Assembly (NCBI GenBank): GCA_018266575.1
Contig: JAFEAE010000017.1
Location: 372,001-436,000 of the forward strand
Direction of reading: 5' to 3'
From: Bacteroidota bacterium
Lineage (GTDB): Bacteria > Bacteroidota > Bacteroidia > Chitinophagales > Chitinophagaceae
DNA: 64,000 nucleotides
Shown: positions 30,403 to 40,118 of the stretch, piece after piece
Layout: the number at the start of each line of letters is the position of its first letter
How positions within the stretch are numbered: position 1 is the stretch's first letter
Made by a program: the position numbers and the translations under genes
Notes under the pieces: model-generated
The model's input: the letters and a program-made list of their open reading frames with translations, nothing else
Databases searched by the model: none
What the model was told of the DNA's origin: nothing

Positions 30403-32817
30403 CTACTCACTCCGCAAACTCTTCACCGGGTTTGCCACCGCTGCTTTGATTGCCTGAAAGCTCACCGTTATTAATGCAATCATCAATGCTGCTAATGCTG
30501 CAACAACAAAAATCCACCCTGAAATATTAATACGATACGCAAAACTTTGCAGCCATTTATTCATTGCCCACCATGCAACAGGAAATGCAATAAGCGATGC
30601 TATTAAAACTAATTTGATAAATTCTTTTGAAAGCATTTGTGTTACTTGCGTAACACTTGCACCCAATACTTTCCGTATACCAATTTCTTTTGTACGCATT
30701 TCTGCTGTATAAGTTACCAAACCAAATAAACCAAGGCAGGCAACAAGAATAATAAGCGCAGAAAAAATATTAAGTATTGCCCCTGTTTTTTCTTCCGTTG
30801 AATATGTTTTGCTGAAAAGGTCGTCCATGAAGCTATATGTAAATGGCTCTTCAGTTTTATAGCTGTCCCATTGTTTTTTCATAGTTGCCAATAAGCCCGC
30901 AACGTCTGTTGTTTTTATTTTGAACATCACTCCGCCTTCAGGTTCTAAACTCATAAACAACGGGCTTATCGATTCATGCAGCGATTTAAAATTGAAATTC
31001 TTTACCACACCAATTACATGAAAAGGAATATTTGATCCCTTGTCGGTATTCTGTCTTATTACTATTTTACCAACTGCTGATACATTATTCCAGCCAAATG
31101 CTTTTACCGCTGTTTCATTTAATATAATCGCAAAAGAATCTGTTGTAAATTCTTTGGAAAAATTTCTACCGCTAACCATTTTCATACCTAATGTTGGAAT
31201 ATATTCTTCATCTATATGAAAATCTACACCACCAATAATAAGTTTATCATTGCCTTGCGGATACGCCAAAGCGTTATTATAATTGCTCGGGCCTACGGGT
31301 TTGTAATATGAAGCAGTTGCAGCAATAACGCGTGGGTCTTGTAGCATTTGTTGTTTATATATCTGCTCATTTTTCCCCAGCGCATAAGAATTCGGAATGG
31401 TGATTATCTGTTCTTTATTAAAACCGAGGTCTTTATTTTGCATGTATTTCATTTGCTGGTACACAACAATAGTTCCAATGATCAATGCAACAGAAATAAA
31501 AAACTGAAACACTACCAAACTACTTCTTAATCCAAAACTTTTATTGTTTGCAGTAAGTTTTCCTTTCAACACTGCTATAGGTTTGAATGATGATAAATAG
31601 AATGCAGGATAAATACCGGCGATTATACCAACCAATAATCCCAAACCGATAAATGCAAGAATTGGTTTTGCATCAAAGTTTAAATGCTTTCCTGAAATTG
31701 TGTTGAATGCAGGCAATGAAAGTTGTACCAACACAAATGCAAAAAGCAAAGCAAAAAAACTTATGAGTATTGATTCTGCTAAAAATTGAATAATGAGTTG
31801 AAATTTTCCAGAGCCTGTCACTTTTCGTATGCCTACTTCTTTTGCTCTTTTAGAAGCTCCTGCAGTTGAAAGATTGATAAAATTAATGCATGCAACTATC
31901 AGCATAAAAATAGCAACGCCTCCAAAAATATATACATAGGTTGCATTTCCGCCAGGTTCAAATTCTGTAGTGGTATTTGAATTCAGATGAATATCTTTCA
32001 ATGGCTGCAATGAAAATCCAAGGGTATTCCCTTTTGTTACAAAATCTTTCAAACTCAAATGCATTTCTTCCTGGATCTGCGGCCCCATATATTTTGCAAC
32101 CATATCCGGAAATTTCGCTTCCATTTTTTTCAGGTCGGCTCCCGGCTTTAATAAAAGGTAGGTATGATAGCTACCGCCTAACCATGTATCTGATTTTGCA
32201 CCTTCCCAGCTTGTTAGGGAACCAAAAACATCAAAATGAAAATGTGAATTGTCTGGCATGTTTTGCATAATACCAGTTACTTTATATAAGCGGTTGCTGT
32301 CCGTATTTATCTGAATGACTTTTCCGATTGGCTCTTCTTTGCCAAAATATTTTTCTGCGGTTTCTTCTGTAAGTACAAGACCATCCGGTTGTTCCAAAGC
32401 AGTTTTAGCATCGCCTTTCAGCATCGGCAATGTAAATATGCTGAAGAAGTTTGGGTCAACTAATGCAAATCGCTCTTCTTTAAAAGCAGTATTGTTGTAA
32501 ATACTTTTGGGTGTGCCAAATCCTCGTATCCTTGTAGCATCTTGTACTTCCGGGAAATCTTTTTTCATCACTTGTGCGACAGGCGGCATAACAACGCTCT
32601 CATCTGTTTTACCTCCATTAAGATTTGCATGAAAAACGATTCTCGCAATATTATCTGCATTTTTATTAAAGCGGTCATAACTTAATTCGTCTTGTACATA
32701 CAACATGATAATAAAGCATGTTGCAATGCCAAGCGATAAGCCAAGAATATTTATAAAAGAAAAAAGTTTATTCTTAACAATATTTCTCCACGCTGTTTTG
32801 AAATAATTTTTAATCAT
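30403..32817 (-). CDS. FtsX/MacB-type ABC permease
   Basis: 804 residues from ATG 32817 (MIKNYFKTAWRNIVKNK). GIRK at 329-332 follows NLSTAGASKRAKEV, an uncommon form. GIRK at 713-716. Shares EFEPGGNATYVYIFGG before TM2 with 37683-40118 (EFLPGGNVQYVYIFSA), its nearest sister. The second periplasmic domain starts NKEQIITIPNSYALGKNEQ. The start codon is fused to the R3 end (GGTTCAGACA then ATG), so the translation-initiation region is repeat DNA. Confidence 0.96.
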   Translation of the reverse strand: MIKNYFKTAWRNIVKNKLFSFINILGLSLGIATCFIIMLYVQDELSYDRFNKNADNIARIVFHANLNGGKTDESVVMPPVAQVMKKDFPEVQDATRIRGFGTPKSIYNNTAFKEERFALVDPNFFSIFTLPMLKGDAKTALEQPDGLVLTEETAEKYFGKEEPIGKVIQINTDSNRLYKVTGIMQNMPDNSHFHFDVFGSLTSWEGAKSDTWLGGSYHTYLLLKPGADLKKMEAKFPDMVAKYMGPQIQEEMHLSLKDFVTKGNTLGFSLQPLKDIHLNSNTTTEFEPGGNATYVYIFGGVAIFMLIVACINFINLSTAGASKRAKEVGIRKVTGSGKFQLIIQFLAESILISFFALLFAFVLVQLSLPAFNTISGKHLNFDAKPILAFIGLGLLVGIIAGIYPAFYLSSFKPIAVLKGKLTANNKSFGLRSSLVVFQFFISVALIIGTIVVYQQMKYMQNKDLGFNKEQIITIPNSYALGKNEQIYKQQMLQDPRVIAATASYYKPVGPSNYNNALAYPQGNDKLIIGGVDFHIDEEYIPTLGMKMVSGRNFSKEFTTDSFAIILNETAVKAFGWNNVSAVGKIVIRQNTDKGSNIPFHVIGVVKNFNFKSLHESISPLFMSLEPEGGVMFKIKTTDVAGLLATMKKQWDSYKTEEPFTYSFMDDLFSKTYSTEEKTGAILNIFSALIILVACLGLFGLVTYTAEMRTKEIGIRKVLGASVTQVTQMLSKEFIKLVLIASLIAFPVAWWAMNKWLQSFAYRINISGWIFVVAALAALMIALITVSFQAIKAAVANPVKSLRSE

Positions 32818-32860
32818 TGTCTGAACCTGGATTTATTTGATTTAAATGATTCACCTGATT
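32815..32860 (+). repeat. partial R3 element running into a start codon (L2 leader)
   Basis: CATTGTCTGAACCTGGATTT: the first three bases are the reversed ATG of 30403-32817. The right inverted end of R3 is absent. The same arrangement occurs at 35340, 45741 (shortened) and 53614. Confidence 0.7.
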
Positions 32861-32963
32861 CCCATTGTCAATTATCCATTATCAATTGTCAATTCACTAC
32901 ACTTTCAATTCTCCATTTTCAATTTTCAACTTACTCCATTCACCACTCACCATTGACCACTCA

Positions 32964-35342
32964 CTACTCGCTCCTCAAACTCTTAACCGGGTTCGCAATC
33001 GCTGCTTTTATTGTTTGATAACTCACAGTCAGTATCGTTATCAGCAACAAACCAAAACCTGCTGCAACAAAAATCCACCACGATAAATTTGTGCGGTATT
33101 GATAATTCTGCAGCCAGTTACGCATGAAATAATAGGCAACAGGTGTTGCGATCAGCAAAGAAATAATTACCATGATCACAAATTCTTTTGATTGCAATTG
33201 CCACAGGTCATACACCGATGCGCCTAATACTTTTCGTACCCCAATTTCTTTCACGCGTTGTTCTGCCATAAACGATGCCATTCCAAAAATGCCAAGACAA
33301 GAAATGAAAATCGCAAGCGCTGCAAATACTACAGATAGTTTTCCTACACGCTCTTCATCAGCAAACTTGTGTGCATATTCTTCATCGGCAAACGAGTAAT
33401 CAAATGGTTCTTCGGGAGAATATTTTTTACATACCGCAGCAACTTTTGCAAGCGCAGTCGCAGTTTGCATACCAGGATTAAGCCTGATATTCATGATACC
33501 TCCAATAGTTGAATCAAGGTTTACTATTGTTGGTTTCACCGGTTCATACGGCGATTCCATAACTACATCTTTTATCACACCGATGATCGTATAATTTTTG
33601 TCGTAGTGTTTGATTGTTCTTCCAACCGGTTTTTTAAACCCAATATATTTTGCAGCCGCTTCATTAATAATGATCGCAGAAGAATCTGTTGCAAACTGCC
33701 TGCTGAAATCCCTTCCTTCAACAAATTCAAATCCCACTGTTTTTCCATACTCTGGTGTTACACCTACCATGTTGAATTTTGCACTTTGCTTTGCATCCAT
33801 TCCTTCCCAGCTAAATCCATTACTGAAATGATCGTTCTCTGTGATTGGTGTGCTTGATTCCGACATTTCTGTTATCGCATCTTGCTTTAACAGGTCATTT
33901 CGTATGTTCAACAAATTATTGTGATAATTATAAGTGCGCATAACCATCGTGATCAATCCCTGCTTATTGTAACCCGTTGGCCGGCTCTTTGCAAACTGAA
34001 CTTGTTTGAAAACAATAATTGTGCTGATGATGAGAACAACAGAAACCGTGAATTGCGTTACCACTAAAATTTTTCGTGGCGTTGCTGCAGCATTTCCCGC
34101 TTTGAAACTTCCTTTCAAAACTTTTACCGGTTGAAATGATGAGAGGTATAATGCCGGATATAACCCGGCAAGCAATCCTGTTGTAATACTGAAGCTGATT
34201 CCTATTAACCAGAAATTAATATTACCCCACGGCGGAGCGATTTGTTTGCCGGAAACGCTGTTAAAAAAAGGCAACGCCAATATGGTTAATTGCAATGCAA
34301 CAATAAATGCAACAACTGCAGTTAAAATTGATTCACTGAAAAATTGCCCGATCAGTTGTGAACGCAAAGAACCAACCGCTTTACGTATGCCAACTTCTTT
34401 TGCGCGTTTTTCACTGCGTGCAGTTGATAAATTCATGAAGTTGATACATGCAAGCAATAATACAAACGCACCAATAACTGCAAACATCCATACATATTGA
34501 ATCGCACCGCCGGTGTTCACGCCGTTTTTAAATTCCGAATACAAATGCCATCTGTACATCGGGAACAAAACCATTTGCGGGTTTTCTAATTTTGCAGTCT
34601 GCGCATCGATCTTACCGATCTTTATAGTTCTAATTTTCTCCGACACTTTATTGATGTCTGCACGCTCGCTTAATTCTGCAAACACCTGGAATGAATTGTT
34701 GTACCAGTTATTTTCATTTCCTTTCACCCAACTCGCCAGATCAAAAAAAGGAGCTATGAAAGAAACTTCTTTGAACGAACTGCTTTGTGGAAAATCTTCA
34801 TACACACCTGCAACTTTTTCATTGATCTCCCCATCTATTTTTATCAATTTCCCCAATGGATCATTATCACCAAAAAGCGCTTTAGCTGTTGAACGTGATA
34901 ATAAAACTGATGACGGGGATTTAAATGAATTACGCGAACCTGCAATCATTTTCAGGCTTAACATGTCCGGCGCATCGGGTTCCATATAATTTCCCTGTGT
35001 ACTTATTTTTTTCTCACCCGCAGCAACCAGGCTGTTCATGCTCCACGACGAAAGCACCACATACTTAAAATTGTTCGGGTATTTTTCCCGCAGTTCCATC
35101 GCTAACGGTATCACATTTCCTTTCGCAGTATTTATTTGCCCGTTATGCGTTTCCGTTTGCATTACCTGTACAATGCGGTTGTAGTTGTCAAAATTTTTAT
35201 CGAAAGATAATTCGCTCCATATCCATAAACCAATCAACATGGCAACAGCCATACCTACAGAAAGCCCTGCAATATTGATGAAAGAATGCGATGGGCTTTT
35301 AATAAGATTACGCCATGCAGTGCGAAAAAAATTTTTAATCAT
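32964..35342 (-). CDS. FtsX/MacB-type ABC permease
   Basis: 792 residues from ATG 35342 (MIKNFFRTAWRNLIKSP). GIRK at 318-321, GVRK at 701-704. Group of 11055, 14794 and 53811: LIGLWIWSELSFDKN, YNRIVQVMQ, MYRWHLYSEFKNGVNTGG before TM2, and the VAYYFMRNWLQNYQYRT end. The second coupling segment reads YDLWQLQSKEF, with glutamine where others have leucine. The loss of the usual GW at about 790 is not seen; the tail is standard. The leader is L2 with a changed repeat (GTCTGACGTGG). Upstream lies the 701-bp gap before the oxidoreductase. Confidence 0.95.
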   Translation of the reverse strand: MIKNFFRTAWRNLIKSPSHSFINIAGLSVGMAVAMLIGLWIWSELSFDKNFDNYNRIVQVMQTETHNGQINTAKGNVIPLAMELREKYPNNFKYVVLSSWSMNSLVAAGEKKISTQGNYMEPDAPDMLSLKMIAGSRNSFKSPSSVLLSRSTAKALFGDNDPLGKLIKIDGEINEKVAGVYEDFPQSSSFKEVSFIAPFFDLASWVKGNENNWYNNSFQVFAELSERADINKVSEKIRTIKIGKIDAQTAKLENPQMVLFPMYRWHLYSEFKNGVNTGGAIQYVWMFAVIGAFVLLLACINFMNLSTARSEKRAKEVGIRKAVGSLRSQLIGQFFSESILTAVVAFIVALQLTILALPFFNSVSGKQIAPPWGNINFWLIGISFSITTGLLAGLYPALYLSSFQPVKVLKGSFKAGNAAATPRKILVVTQFTVSVVLIISTIIVFKQVQFAKSRPTGYNKQGLITMVMRTYNYHNNLLNIRNDLLKQDAITEMSESSTPITENDHFSNGFSWEGMDAKQSAKFNMVGVTPEYGKTVGFEFVEGRDFSRQFATDSSAIIINEAAAKYIGFKKPVGRTIKHYDKNYTIIGVIKDVVMESPYEPVKPTIVNLDSTIGGIMNIRLNPGMQTATALAKVAAVCKKYSPEEPFDYSFADEEYAHKFADEERVGKLSVVFAALAIFISCLGIFGMASFMAEQRVKEIGVRKVLGASVYDLWQLQSKEFVIMVIISLLIATPVAYYFMRNWLQNYQYRTNLSWWIFVAAGFGLLLITILTVSYQTIKAAIANPVKSLRSE

Positions 35343-35470
35343 TGTCTGACGTGGATTTATATTATTTAATGGATTTACCTGATCCTCCTCTTCAATTATA
35401 CATTATCAATTGTCAATTCGCCCTTCACTTTCCCATTTCTTATTGCTTATTTTTCATTTCTTATTTATTT

Positions 35471-35576
35471 TCTGAACCATGATTTCCCACAGAGTACCGC
35501 TGAGATTTTCTTGAGAGCCATTGAATTCTTCTGCGTAACTCTGTGCTTAACTCTGAGTTACTATGTGGGCAAATTC
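35471..35576 (+). repeat. R2 repeat copy, left flank of the oxidoreductase segment
   Basis: TCTGAACCATGATTTCCCAC through CTATGTGGGCAAATTC. Its partner at 37307-37416 is in the opposite orientation, so the two bracket 36044-37150. Confidence 0.75.
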
Positions 35577-35978
35577 AATTATCAATTCACTCCTTGCACA
35601 ACTATTAATCATTAATTCTTAATTTCTAATTACTAAAAAAAACAGGCTGACAGTTGACGAGGATTTCTCTTAACTTATGTTCTAACCAAAACTCTAAGAT
35701 GTCAACTATCAACCCGTTTATGCCGCAGCTGGTAACTATTCAAACCTGCATTGCGCGGCTTTAAAACCTATGGACCATGGCTTGGGTAATACTTCAATAT
35801 CGAAAGGCTAAAAAACATGCCGGAAAAGATGCAAGTGATTTACAATGCAATAGTTAGAAGACGTATACGAATCAGTTCGTTATTGATACAGAATGTGTAC
35901 GCTTTTGATACAATAATGAGGAGGGGAAATTTTTTAATACAAATAAATATTTCAAACTCGCTGATGGGACTATTTGAG

Positions 35979-35998
35979 ATTATCCCGTGAGGGATAAT
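35979..35998. terminator. hairpin downstream of the oxidoreductase gene, weak terminator candidate
   Basis: ATTATCCC and GGGATAAT (8-bp perfect arms) around a GTGA loop, 46 bp after the stop codon of 36044-37150. No T-run follows on the minus strand, so intrinsic termination is uncertain; it may only protect the mRNA end. Confidence 0.35.
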
Positions 35999-36043
35999 AT
36001 ACCGGTAGCAGTTGAAAACAACAAAATCTACCCAAAGAAATAT

Positions 36044-37150
36044 CTATAAACTGACCGGTATTTTTTTGCCAGTTTGGGTTGCAAGATAAATGGCATCGAT
36101 GAGCTTGAGGTCTTTAACAGCTTCCTCGCCATCAACAGGAACAATTGGTTTTTTTCCCTGGAGAAGAATGCGTGACATTTCTTCCATCTGTACTGTTTGA
36201 TGTGTAATATGAGGTTGCGTTAATTCACCTTTGTGTGTGCGTCCTTGAATGGGGCCGTAGTTGGTGGAAGGTTGCATCTCTGCAAAACCATTTGTGCCGT
36301 TCAAAAAGAATTTATCAAGGTTATTCATCGCATAGGTAGAAAGGCATGAGGCAACTGCGCCACCCGGAAAACCAAATTGAAATTGAATAGTTTCATCAAC
36401 ACCCTCTTTGAATTTTTCATGGTTTGTTTTTGTTTCTTCTGCCGTTACCCAAACAGGATCCTCGCCAACCATATATCTTGATCCGTTTATTGCATAAATG
36501 CCAATATCCATTAATGAGCCTCCGCCGGATAGCTCTTTATTCAAACGCCATTGTTTCGGATCGCCAATTTCAAAACCGCAAAGCCCCTGGAAGAATAAAA
36601 TTTTTCCGAATTCACCGGCATTGCGCATTCGTATCACTTCAAGTGTTTTTGCTTCAAAATGCATCCGGTAGCCAACGAGCAATTTTACATTTGCTTTCCG
36701 GCATGCATCTACCATTTCCTGTCCTTCTTTTGCATTAATTGCCATTGGCTTTTCACAAATAACATGCTTGCCTGCATTTGCAACACGGATGACCTGGTCG
36801 TGATGCAATGCGTTTGGAGTGATCACATACACGGCATCTATATCCGGATTGTTTTTTATCGCATCAAAATTTTCGTAGTTGTAACAATTCTTATCAGGAA
36901 TATTATACTCCTGCTGCCAGGTTTTTATTTTTGAAGGAGTGCCGCTTATTACGCCGGTCAGTTTAGCAAGCTTACAATCCTTCATAGCTCTTGCAACCAT
37001 GTTTCCATAACCGCCGAGGCCCATGATGGCTACACGTAAAACAGGTTCGCCCTCGTGAACCTGTGTGTTACAATACGAGAGATTTGATAAAACAGGAAGC
37101 GGCAATGTTGCTGCGGCGATGGTTTGTAAAAAACTCCGGCGTGATGGCAT
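36044..37150 (-). CDS. Tat-exported Gfo/Idh/MocA-family oxidoreductase
   Basis: 368 residues. The N-terminus MPSRRSFLQTIAAATLPL is a twin-arginine signal (SRRSFL at 3-8), so the enzyme should be folded with its cofactor and sent to the periplasm. The NAD(P)-binding loop is AIMGLGGYG (41-49). The family EKP motif is at 133-135 (CEKPMA) with K134 as expected active-site lysine, and GGGSLMDIGIYAIN (209-222) supplies D215 and Y219, the glucose-fructose-oxidoreductase-like arrangement. The substrate is probably a sugar or sugar derivative, not determinable here. It is the only clear metabolic enzyme in the window and is flanked by inverted R2 copies and the widest gaps (701 and 532 bp), which suggests separate acquisition. 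Confidence 0.92.
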   Translation of the reverse strand: MPSRRSFLQTIAAATLPLPVLSNLSYCNTQVHEGEPVLRVAIMGLGGYGNMVARAMKDCKLAKLTGVISGTPSKIKTWQQEYNIPDKNCYNYENFDAIKNNPDIDAVYVITPNALHHDQVIRVANAGKHVICEKPMAINAKEGQEMVDACRKANVKLLVGYRMHFEAKTLEVIRMRNAGEFGKILFFQGLCGFEIGDPKQWRLNKELSGGGSLMDIGIYAINGSRYMVGEDPVWVTAEETKTNHEKFKEGVDETIQFQFGFPGGAVASCLSTYAMNNLDKFFLNGTNGFAEMQPSTNYGPIQGRTHKGELTQPHITHQTVQMEEMSRILLQGKKPIVPVDGEEAVKDLKLIDAIYLATQTGKKIPVSL

Positions 37151-37306
37151 GATTATATTTTTTTCAGGATAGCTGAAATTAATTCATTCGCCGAAGTTTT
37201 TAAAAATTTATTATCCCCGTGTTCTCTGAAGGGGAAGTTAGTTATAAGCAGCTTTTGAAATTTCAAAATGTTGAAATGTGATGAATTGCCAATTGATAAT
37301 GGATAA

Positions 37307-37416
37307 TTGAATTTGCCCACAGAGTAACTCAGAGTTAAGCACAGAGTTATGCAGAGGAATTCAGTGGCTCTCAAAAAAATTTCAGTGGTACTCTGAGGGA
37401 AATCGTGGTTCAGACA
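37307..37416 (-). repeat. R2 repeat copy, right flank of the oxidoreductase segment
   Basis: Reverse complement of 35471-35576 with small changes; reads TTGCCCACAGAGTAACTCAG at the left and AATCGTGGTTCAGACAAT at the right. Confidence 0.75.
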
Positions 37417-37499
37417 ATAAAATAAGAAATGAGAAAGTGAAGGGTGAATTGAAAATAAGAATCATAGTAATCGTTTAATCACAAAAATCATAGTTCAGA

Positions 37500-37602
37500 C
37501 AATTGCTCAATAGAATTGTTGCAGTACAAGAGTGCGATTCTTCCACTGGAAGAATCGAAGGCAACGATGCTTAATAGAGAACAAATGCTGGCTACCTAAA
37601 TA
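37500..37602 (-). repeat. R1 repeat copy, inverted, with the GATTCTTCC hairpin
   Basis: CGCTCAAT-type end at 37500-37520 (here TTGCTCAATAGAATTG), then a 23-bp hairpin 37535-37557 with 10-bp arms CGATTCTTCC/GGAAGAATCG. The only R1 copy on this strand. Confidence 0.72.
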
Positions 37603-37682
37603 AAAAACTAAAATTGAAAGACTAAAAACTAAAAAAGAAATTTAAAATTTAAGCACTGAAAACTATAGACTGACAACTGCCC

Positions 37683-40118
37683 TCATTCACTTCGCAAACT
37701 CTTCACCGGATTCATCAACGCAGCCCTGATTGCCTGGAAACTTACAGTGATCACTGCAATAGAAACCGCGATGATGGCTGCTATTAAAAATATCCACCAG
37801 CTTATTGTTGTGCGATATGCAAAATCCTGCAACCATTTGTTCATGAAATACCAGGAAACAGGTGCCGCAATTACAAACGCGATCAACACTAACCGCACAA
37901 AATCTTTTGATAACATTTGCACCAAACCTGTAACACTTGCACCAAGTACTTTGCGGATGCCGATCTCTTTTGTACGTTGCTCTGCAATAAATGTGGAAAG
38001 TCCGAATAAGCCAAGGCATGCAACCATAATGGCGAGCGTAGAAAATATCAGGATAATTTTTCCGATGCGTTGTTCCGAGTTATACATTTCGTTGAATGAT
38101 TCATCGAGAAAGCGATAACTATACGGCATTCCAGGCGCCATTGCTTTCCATTTATTTTCTACCTGCTTTAATATATCTGGAATATTTGTTGCATTTACTT
38201 TAAATGAAACCAATCCCGGCTCTGGTTTTAAAAACAAGCCAAGCATGCCCACATTTTGTTTCAATGTTTCGAAATTGAAATTCTTCACCACACCGATTAT
38301 TTCATAGCCGACCTTCTGGTTGTTCGGGCTATAATACAGGCTATAAATTTTTTTCCCGATCGGATCTGCATATCCCAACGTTTTTGCGACTGTTTCATTA
38401 ATGATAACGGCGTTGGAATCGCTTCCGAAATCTTTTGAAAAATTTCTTCCTTTGATAATGTCCATTCCCATTGTTTTCACATAATCATAATCAACCGCCC
38501 ATGTCTGCATATCAAAACCATTTTTCGCATCCATCACCTGGCTCGATGAAAATGTATTATCATTCCTGCTGGAACTGCTCACCGGCAAAAATGAACTGGC
38601 CGTTCCGCTATTCACTCCTGTTATCTTCAATACATCCTCTTTAAATGCCTGGACATTATTTTTCAATGAGTATGCACCATTAACAATCAGTACCTGGCTT
38701 TTATTAAACCCAAGATTTTTTGTTTGTATATAATGCAACTGGCGATAAATAACAACCGTTCCAATGATCAAAATGATGGAAGTGGCAAATTGAAAAACAA
38801 CAAGTATGCTACGCAAACCACCACTCTTGCTACCTAAATTCAGTTTCCCTTTCAATACTTCAATGGGGCGGAACGAAGAAAGAAAAAATGCAGGATAACT
38901 GCCGGCAAGCAACCCAACAACAAACGGCAATGCAATAAGCAACGGCAATATTACCGGCGAGAATAAACTAAGCAAACTCATATCCTTGTTCGCCACATTA
39001 TTGAACAGTGGCAACACGATGTATGCAATCGCAACTGCAATAAGCAGTGACAACACAACCATCAATGTGCACTCTACTAAAAATTGTGCGATCAGGTCTT
39101 TCTTCTCTGTCCCCAATACTTTACGAATGCCAACTTCTTTTGCACGGTTTGCAGAACGTGCTGTAGTAAGGTTCATGAAATTAATACAAGCGATCACCAG
39201 AATAAATAATGCAACCGCAGAAAAAATATATACATACTGCACATTTCCACCCGGTAAAAATTCAAATTGCAATGATGAGTATAAATGAATTTTCGTAAGC
39301 GGCGTCAGGTCATATTCCAGTTTATTTCCCGCTTTTCTAAAATCATCCATGCTGTTGATCTGCATATATTGTTTCGCTTCCGGCAAACAATAACGGTCGA
39401 TATATTCTTCAAACTTTTTTTCAAAAGCTTTATAATCCGTCCCGGGCTTCAGTAAAAGATAGGTATGAAAATTATGGCTTAGCAATTGCCCCCAGTTATA
39501 GTCCACATTCTTCATCGAAAAGAAAAACTCAAAATCAAAATGCGTGTTATGCGGAATATCTTTTATAACAGCAGTTATTTTGTAAAGTGTTTTATTGTGA
39601 TCGTTCGTTTCTATTATTTTTCCAACGGCATCAGTGGTTCCAAAATATTTTTTTGCAATTTTTTCAGTAACCACAACCGTATTCGGTTCATTCAATGCGT
39701 TCTTAACATCTCCCGCAATCACAGGCAGGTCAAATATGCGGAAGAAGGTTGAATCCGCATGGCACACTTTATATTCATTGATAAAGTCATTCCCCTTTTT
39801 CACTAATTTATTTCCGTTGGAATTATATATGCGCACATAATCCTCTATCTGCGGATAATCTTTTTTCAACAATTGTCCCATCATATCGGATGAAACCGGA
39901 AAATTCAGATCAGCTCCTCCAAAACGAATATGTGCATTGATGCGATAAATATTTTTCGCATTCTTAAAATATTTATCATAGCTCAATTCATCAAGGACAT
40001 ACAACGTGATCAATAAAAAGCAGGAAAGCCCGATTGCTAACCCGACAATATTAATAATGGAGAATACTTTGTTCTTGCGCAAATTCCTCCAAGCGATTTT
40101 GAGATAGTTTTTGATCAT
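37683..40118 (-). CDS. FtsX/MacB-type ABC permease
   Basis: 811 residues from ATG 40118 (MIKNYLKIAWRNLRKNK). The frame extends to 40187, but that part is repeat DNA (IRHHKIRHHK) and is not a credible N-terminus. GIRK at 330-333, GIRK at 720-723. Sister of 30403-32817 by the PGGNVQYVYIF segment before TM2 and KNNVQAFKEDVLK in the second periplasmic domain. Cysteines C119 (KVCHAD) and C244 (RYCLPE) in the first periplasmic domain are not shared with its sister. The tail LMNPVKSLRSE has methionine at the usual alanine. Confidence 0.95.
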   Translation of the reverse strand: MIKNYLKIAWRNLRKNKVFSIINIVGLAIGLSCFLLITLYVLDELSYDKYFKNAKNIYRINAHIRFGGADLNFPVSSDMMGQLLKKDYPQIEDYVRIYNSNGNKLVKKGNDFINEYKVCHADSTFFRIFDLPVIAGDVKNALNEPNTVVVTEKIAKKYFGTTDAVGKIIETNDHNKTLYKITAVIKDIPHNTHFDFEFFFSMKNVDYNWGQLLSHNFHTYLLLKPGTDYKAFEKKFEEYIDRYCLPEAKQYMQINSMDDFRKAGNKLEYDLTPLTKIHLYSSLQFEFLPGGNVQYVYIFSAVALFILVIACINFMNLTTARSANRAKEVGIRKVLGTEKKDLIAQFLVECTLMVVLSLLIAVAIAYIVLPLFNNVANKDMSLLSLFSPVILPLLIALPFVVGLLAGSYPAFFLSSFRPIEVLKGKLNLGSKSGGLRSILVVFQFATSIILIIGTVVIYRQLHYIQTKNLGFNKSQVLIVNGAYSLKNNVQAFKEDVLKITGVNSGTASSFLPVSSSSRNDNTFSSSQVMDAKNGFDMQTWAVDYDYVKTMGMDIIKGRNFSKDFGSDSNAVIINETVAKTLGYADPIGKKIYSLYYSPNNQKVGYEIIGVVKNFNFETLKQNVGMLGLFLKPEPGLVSFKVNATNIPDILKQVENKWKAMAPGMPYSYRFLDESFNEMYNSEQRIGKIILIFSTLAIMVACLGLFGLSTFIAEQRTKEIGIRKVLGASVTGLVQMLSKDFVRLVLIAFVIAAPVSWYFMNKWLQDFAYRTTISWWIFLIAAIIAVSIAVITVSFQAIRAALMNPVKSLRSE

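Larger units (their letters stand above)
35343..36043. other. 701-bp gap: repeats, then unique DNA with a possible decayed ORF
   Basis: 35343-35385 is an R3 half, 35386-35470 AT-rich low-complexity text, 35471-35576 an R2 copy, 35577-35640 low complexity. From 35641 the DNA is unique. On the plus strand, 35776-36049 shows a coding-like frame (MAWVILQYRKAKKHAG early, KFFNTNKYFKLADG and IPVAVENNKIYPKKYL late) broken by three in-frame stops, so at best a remnant. A 57-codon open frame in another phase (MPEKMQVIYN, from 35818) overlaps it. A hairpin with 8-bp arms is at 35979-35998. Confidence 0.5.
37151..37682. other. 532-bp intergenic mosaic upstream of the oxidoreductase
   Basis: Contains an L3-like TTATCCCCGTGTTCTCTGAA block (37208-37236), low-complexity DNA, an inverted R2 copy (37307-37416), low complexity, an R3 end (CATAGTTCAGACAAT, about 37489-37503), an inverted R1 copy (37500-37602) and R6 (37655-37682). 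A promoter for 36044-37150 should be here, but no clear TTTG...TAnnTTTG pair stands out. The 73-codon frame on the minus strand inside it is repeat-derived. Confidence 0.65.

Noticed and set aside
35818..35990. 57-codon plus-strand frame (MPEKMQVIYN...)
   Set aside because: It is short, rich in R and I runs, has no recognisable ribosome-binding context and overlaps a more protein-like but broken frame.
37153..37374. 73-codon minus-strand frame upstream of the oxidoreductase
   Set aside because: It is built from L3 and R2 repeat DNA and has no coding character.
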